Source: Clostridiaceae bacterium
Lineage (GTDB): Bacteria > Bacillota > Clostridia > Peptostreptococcales > Peptostreptococcaceae
Assembly: GCA_902362365.1 (NCBI GenBank)
Contig: CABIVQ010000025.1
Span: 1 to 45,359, forward strand
Reading direction: 5' to 3'
Length of the DNA stretch: 45,359 nucleotides
Numbering within the stretch: position 1 is the first letter of the stretch; every line of letters begins with the position of its first letter. A program made the translations under genes and the position numbers. Positions 41,712 to 45,359 of this stretch are shown here, one piece after another. The notes under the pieces were generated by a model. It saw only the letters and a program-made list of their open reading frames with translations, had not been told where the DNA came from and did no database searches.

Positions 41712-43130
41712 TTAATTCTCTTTTCTTTTATAAAACAATCTAAATCCAGTAATAAGAAATGCAATAAAGCAAAGTATAAAAGATACTATAAATGCCATGT
41801 GCATTCCATATAAAAATAAATCATCATATCCTTTAATATATCCAGTAACAGTATATCCTGCCTTATTGCTCATTGAAAAATATAGTATTGTAGTAGATAA
41901 AGATAGACCTATAACCATACCTAAGTTTCTAGCCAATGAATTTATACTGCCAGCGATACCTAAATGTTTTGGTTCAACAGAAGACATTATTATAGAGTTA
42001 TTAGGCGATTGGAATAAAGCAACACCGATACCAGTAAGAGTAGATAGAAATACTATAAAATATATCGGTGTGTTTTGGTTTAAAAATATAAATAAAATCT
42101 GAGATATACTTACAATACCTAAACCACTAAAAGTTAAACCTTCAGCACCTATTTTATCAGACAAGGCTCCACTCAATGGTGCTACTACTATCATAGCTAA
42201 TGGTACACTCATAAGAATTAATCCAGATATCATTGGTGATAGCATTAATGTATCTTCTAAGTAAAAAGGTATTAAGGTATTTAAAAATAAATTTGATGAA
42301 AATACTAGTAACGCGCTTAATAATCCTAGAGAAAATGATTTACTATTGAATATAGTCATATCAATTAAAGGATTTTCAATCTTGTTTTCAACATATAAAA
42401 ATATAATGAACATAATTACGAATAAAATAAAAAGTCCTATTACTAATTGTGTTCTAAATCCAGTTACTTGACCTATAAATATACCCATAAATAAAGAAAT
42501 TATACTTGTTGAAAATAGTATGAATCCCAAATAATCGATATTAAAATTTAGATTTTTAGAAATTTTTTTAGGAAATACAAAGTATCCAAGTATTATTGCA
42601 AATAAGCCAACTGGAATATTTATTAGAAATATGTAATGCCAAGAATAATTTTGAAGTATTAGTCCTCCCAGGCTAGGTCCAGCTATACTACCAAGAGAAA
42701 CAAAACTACCAAGTATACCTAGACTTTTTCCTCTCATTTCTTTTGGGAAATACTCTGTAATTATACCGTAGTTTGTAGCCATTGTCATACTAGCACCCAA
42801 TGCTTGTATAATCCTTGATAAAAGTAACATTTCTATAGACTTACTTGTTCCACAAAGTAAAGAACCTATTATAAATATAAAGGTCCCGATTCTGAAAATT
42901 TTAATTTTTCCAATGGAATCACTTAATTTACCCCAGAATATTAGTAAGCAGCAGATTGTAAGCATATATAATGATACTATCCATTCTGCTATACTCATTT
43001 CTATATAAAGACTCTTTGATATCATAGGCATTGCTATATTTACTATACTACCATCAAGAGTAGACATAAATGTGAACAAGCATGTGGCTATTAATATTAG
43101 CCATATATTTGGATTATTGTTTTCTTTCAT
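41712..43130 (-). CDS. MFS drug:H+ antiporter, DHA2 (EmrB/QacA) family
   Basis: 472 residues, about 14 helices. MSTLDGSIVNIAMPMISKSL is helix 1 with the conserved D1 motif, GKLSDSIGKIKIFRIG motif A, SRIIQALGASMTMAT motif B, LGSIAGPSLGGLILQNYSWH motif C, and the central linker helices about 190-250. The C-terminal half has APLSGALSDKIGAEG. It exports drugs or toxic metabolites by proton antiport; substrate unknown. Ribosome site tggagg on the minus strand, eight bases from ATG. No adjacent TetR or MarR regulator is visible. Confidence 0.93.
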   Translation of the reverse strand: MKENNNPNIWLILIATCLFTFMSTLDGSIVNIAMPMISKSLYIEMSIAEWIVSLYMLTICCLLIFWGKLSDSIGKIKIFRIGTFIFIIGSLLCGTSKSIEMLLLSRIIQALGASMTMATNYGIITEYFPKEMRGKSLGILGSFVSLGSIAGPSLGGLILQNYSWHYIFLINIPVGLFAIILGYFVFPKKISKNLNFNIDYLGFILFSTSIISLFMGIFIGQVTGFRTQLVIGLFILFVIMFIIFLYVENKIENPLIDMTIFNSKSFSLGLLSALLVFSSNLFLNTLIPFYLEDTLMLSPMISGLILMSVPLAMIVVAPLSGALSDKIGAEGLTFSGLGIVSISQILFIFLNQNTPIYFIVFLSTLTGIGVALFQSPNNSIIMSSVEPKHLGIAGSINSLARNLGMVIGLSLSTTILYFSMSNKAGYTVTGYIKGYDDLFLYGMHMAFIVSFILCFIAFLITGFRLFYKRKEN

Positions 43131-43293
43131 TTTTGTCAGACCTCCAAATTTTTATTATAAATAAGTTTCACAAAATTTAATCTATATATACAAAATTTAG
43201 AGATAACTTTTTACAAAAAAATTATTTTATTATATATTAGCCAATATTATGATATGATAAAATATAAATATTAGTAATAAGAAAGGAAAATTA

Positions 43294-44115
43294 ATGATTT
43301 TTAAAATAATTTTCTCAAGTATACTATTAACATTTTCAGTAATAGGAATATTTATAATTTTCGGTTTAATTTATAATATTATAGAAAATAAGAATCTTCA
43401 ATATATTAATTGTGCTTTTGGAACAAAAGGAATTTTAATAACTGGAATAATAGGTACTACTGTCCATGAGCTAAGTCATTATATCATGTGTAAAATATTT
43501 GCTCATAGAGTAAGAGAGGTTAAGTTATTTACACCAAATAAGTATAAAAGTGAGGGGAGATTAGGTTATGTATATCATAGCTATAGCTATAAGAGTATTT
43601 ATCAAAATATAGGTAACCTTTTCATAGGTATAGCACCTATGATATTAGGAACTGTATTTATAGGATTATGTTTTAAATCACTCTATCCAGATGTATATAC
43701 AGAAATTTTAAATCACATAATGGAGTTAATAAAATATAATAGAGAATATAGTATAAATAAAATTTTTTTTGTACTTAAAGAAGTTTTAGTATTATTTATT
43801 GGAATGTTTTTATCAATAGATAATTTATTAAATTTTAGATTTTGGATATTTATTTTTATAATGTGTTCGATAACTTCTCATATGTCACTAAGTTCTGCAG
43901 ATCTTAAAAATTCAAGGAATGGGATAGGATATATATTTTTATTATCGATTGTCATTTCATTATTAGGATACATATTAAATATAAATTTAAAAAACATAGC
44001 TAGGTTAATATTAATATATAACATATATATTTTTTACTTTTTATTTATTGGAATAGTATTTTCATTACTAAGTTTATTTATCTTTTATGTAATAAGTAAA
44101 GTTGTACAAATATAG
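43294..44115 (+). CDS. Integral-membrane zincin (HExxH) protease-like protein
   Basis: 273 residues with about six hydrophobic segments. The membrane helix at about 45-65 carries TTVHELSHYIMC, an HExxH zinc site (His58, Glu59, His62) set in the membrane, as in site-2-protease/M50-type enzymes. A candidate third ligand is the Asp in SLSSADLKNS (about residue 205), located in a region preceding another helix. The C-terminus is hydrophobic without cytoplasmic domain. It may cleave substrates within the membrane, but the fold assignment is by motif alone. Solitary; aaggaaa is the ribosome site, and the gap to the next gene is 107 bases. Confidence 0.8.
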   Translation: MIFKIIFSSILLTFSVIGIFIIFGLIYNIIENKNLQYINCAFGTKGILITGIIGTTVHELSHYIMCKIFAHRVREVKLFTPNKYKSEGRLGYVYHSYSYKSIYQNIGNLFIGIAPMILGTVFIGLCFKSLYPDVYTEILNHIMELIKYNREYSINKIFFVLKEVLVLFIGMFLSIDNLLNFRFWIFIFIMCSITSHMSLSSADLKNSRNGIGYIFLLSIVISLLGYILNINLKNIARLILIYNIYIFYFLFIGIVFSLLSLFIFYVISKVVQI

Positions 44116-44222
44116 AGTAGAAATTTATAGGTTTGTAATAAGTCATTATGCCTACCTATATGGAAATATAAGTAGATACAATGTATAATAATTTTAGCAA
44201 TAATTTGGAAAGGAAATAAATA

Positions 44223-45176
44223 ATGAAAAGTAGTGAGTTTTATTTTAAAAGTACTAAAGATAATTTAGATATACATGTCTATAAATGGGAGCCTGAAAAT
44301 AAAAATCCTATAGGTATTGTACAGATATCTCATGGTATGTCTGAAACAGCAATAAGATATGAGTACTTTGCAAAAAATCTAACAGATAATGGATATATTG
44401 TTTACATAAATGACCACAGAGGACATGGGTTAACTGCTAAAACTATAGATAATGTAGGGTGTTTAGCAGATAGTGATGGATTTACATATTTAGTAGAAGA
44501 TATTAATACTTTAACTAATATAATCAAAGAGGAAAATGAAGATTTACCTATATTTTTATTTGGTCACAGTATGGGATCATTTGCTAGTCAAAGATATATT
44601 ATGGAATATGGTAACAACATAGATGGGCTTATTCTATCAGGTTCAAATGGGAAGCATGGTTTTATTTTAAATATAGCTGAGAAAATAATAAATTATGAAA
44701 TAAAGAAAAAGGGAAGACTACATAGAAGTAAAGCACTAGATAGTTTAATATTTGGTGGAAATAATAAAAAATTTAAATCTCCAAGAACTGAATTTGATTG
44801 GTTAAGTAGAGATGAAAAAGAAGTAGATAAATACATCGAAGACCCTTTCTGTGGAGTTTTATTCACTTGTGGATTTTTTTATGATTTCATAAAGGGATTG
44901 CAAGAAATAGAAGATAAAGAAAACTTAAAAAAAGTTCCACTAGATTTACCGATATACATAATGTCTGGAGACAAAGATCCTATAGGTAAAAATGGAAAAG
45001 GTGTTTTAAGGTTAAGAGATCGATATATTAAATTAGGAGTAAAAGATGTTCTATGTAAACTTTACGAGGGTGGTAGACATGAGATGCTAAATGAAACTAA
45101 TAAAGATGAAGTAATTAGGGATATATTGAACTGGATAAATGAAAAGAATAAGGTAAATAAAGTACAAGAGATTTAA
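44223..45176 (+). CDS. Alpha/beta hydrolase, lysophospholipase/monoacylglycerol lipase-like
   Basis: 317 residues, no signal peptide. Oxyanion-side QISHGMSETAIRYEYFAKNL, RGHGLT, nucleophile elbow FGHSMGSFASQRY (Ser116), acid in IMSGDKDPIGKNGKG, and catalytic His in YEGGRHEMLNE: a complete Ser-Asp-His triad in the PldB/Hydrolase_4 pattern. It probably hydrolyses monoacylglycerols or lysophospholipids in the cytoplasm. A lid insertion lies around residues 150-220. Ribosome site aaaggaaat. Followed by a terminator and then the IS30 end. Confidence 0.92.
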   Translation: MKSSEFYFKSTKDNLDIHVYKWEPENKNPIGIVQISHGMSETAIRYEYFAKNLTDNGYIVYINDHRGHGLTAKTIDNVGCLADSDGFTYLVEDINTLTNIIKEENEDLPIFLFGHSMGSFASQRYIMEYGNNIDGLILSGSNGKHGFILNIAEKIINYEIKKKGRLHRSKALDSLIFGGNNKKFKSPRTEFDWLSRDEKEVDKYIEDPFCGVLFTCGFFYDFIKGLQEIEDKENLKKVPLDLPIYIMSGDKDPIGKNGKGVLRLRDRYIKLGVKDVLCKLYEGGRHEMLNETNKDEVIRDILNWINEKNKVNKVQEI

Positions 45177-45225
45177 AAGTAATTAATCGAAAAAAATAAT
45201 ACTTTAATAATATATAGTAAATGAT

Positions 45226-45270
45226 AAAAGGTAGTGTATTATAATGGATATCTAAATACACTACCTTTTT
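45226..45270 (+). terminator. Terminator of the hydrolase gene
   Basis: aaaaggtagtgtatt (45226-45240) pairs with aatacactacctttt (45255-45269), followed by tatat, just before the IS boundary. Confidence 0.85.
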
Positions 45271-45271
45271 A

Positions 45272-45359
45272 TATGATAGATTGTCAATATAAGTGCAACA
45301 CTTTATATTCATGTTGCATCAAATACCTCTGCAGGTGTCCTATATCCAAGACACTTGCG
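45272..45359 (-). mobile_element. End of a second IS30-family element, inverted relative to the first
   Basis: 45272-45353 is the reverse complement of bases 1-82 with one mismatch. The IS boundary lies near 45274-45275; the shared two outer bases may be chance. The element extends beyond the right edge. Confidence 0.85.
45309..45359 (-). CDS. IS30-family transposase, C-terminal end only (partial)
   Basis: Minus frame from the edge reads RKCLGYRTPAEVFDAT and stops at 45309-45311. The sequence matches the left copy except Arg for Lys at one position. The rest of the gene lies outside the window. Confidence 0.8.
   Translation of the reverse strand, partial: RKCLGYRTPAEVFDAT

Noticed and set aside
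1..45359. The window as one composite transposon
   Set aside because: The content is mainly core genes (asnA, metNIQ, proC, sstT), the distance is very large, and the flanking IS copies are incomplete here; no cargo-like grouping or target duplication can be shown.

Overview
The window is an AT-rich (roughly 28-30% G+C by eye), gene-dense Firmicutes chromosome segment. Gene content (T-box asnA, SAM-I leader with metNIQ, SNF2/SWIM helicase, a BclA-like collagen spore-surface protein, frequent TTG/GTG starts behind strong AGGAGG sites, many MATE/MFS pumps) points to a spore-forming anaerobe of the Peptostreptococcaceae (Paraclostridium/Paeniclostridium/Romboutsia/Clostridioides-like). Genus is inference. 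Both ends of the window are the same ~80 bp 3' end of an IS30-type element in opposite orientation, so the window probably stops at two repeat copies.

Layout. 1-3.7 kb: IS30 end, T-box(Asn)-asnA, an LRAT/NlpC-like thiol enzyme, MATE pump. 3.7-9.3 kb: small exported Cys-containing protein (minus), SNF2-SWIM helicase, Cys/His-rich collagen-like protein (minus). 9.5-10.4 kb: a collapsed remnant of a Bce-type sensor/ABC resistance module. 10.5-12.1 kb: orphan small protein and two tandem paralogous lipoproteins. 12.2-15 kb: SAM-I riboswitch and the methionine importer metN-metI-metQ. 15.1-19.7 kb: Mpg glycosylase, two decayed gene ends (AbrB-type membrane protein and GntR/FCD regulator), proC and an ABC exporter pair. 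19.7-23.2 kb: ECF sigma factor, membrane-bound probable anti-sigma, MecA-type class B penicillin-binding lipoprotein as one operon. 23.3-26.5 kb: DUF3298 protein, DUF1002 protein (minus), short cis-prenyltransferase (minus). 26.6-30.6 kb: frameshifted esterase pseudogene, methyltransferase, ZIP transporter, hydrolase remnant, conserved hypothetical, GNAT. 30.7-36 kb: WYL regulator with its own operator, divergent DHFR-like reductase, NlpC/P60 enzyme with a probable AUU start, Ca2+-type P-ATPase. 36.1-37.1 kb: zinc-ribbon gene, TRADD-N-associated-type two-helix membrane protein and a structurally deviant tRNA-Asn(GTT). 37.2-45.2 kb: second MATE pump, YwaF-like membrane protein, SstT transporter, VOC protein, MFS pump, membrane zincin, lysophospholipase-like hydrolase, then the second IS30 end.

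Most genes are solitary transcription units separated by clear terminators; real operons are metNIQ, proC-ABC, sigma/anti-sigma/PBP and the zinc ribbon/TM pair. The region contains at least five degraded loci, showing ongoing reduction of accessory genes. The most unusual items are the zinc-ribbon/TRADD-N-TM pair beside an aberrant tRNA-Asn, the 22-cysteine N-terminus of the collagen-like protein, and two exported proteins whose best start codons appear to be AUA or AUU rather than AUG. I do not see a complete, clearly new multi-gene system.
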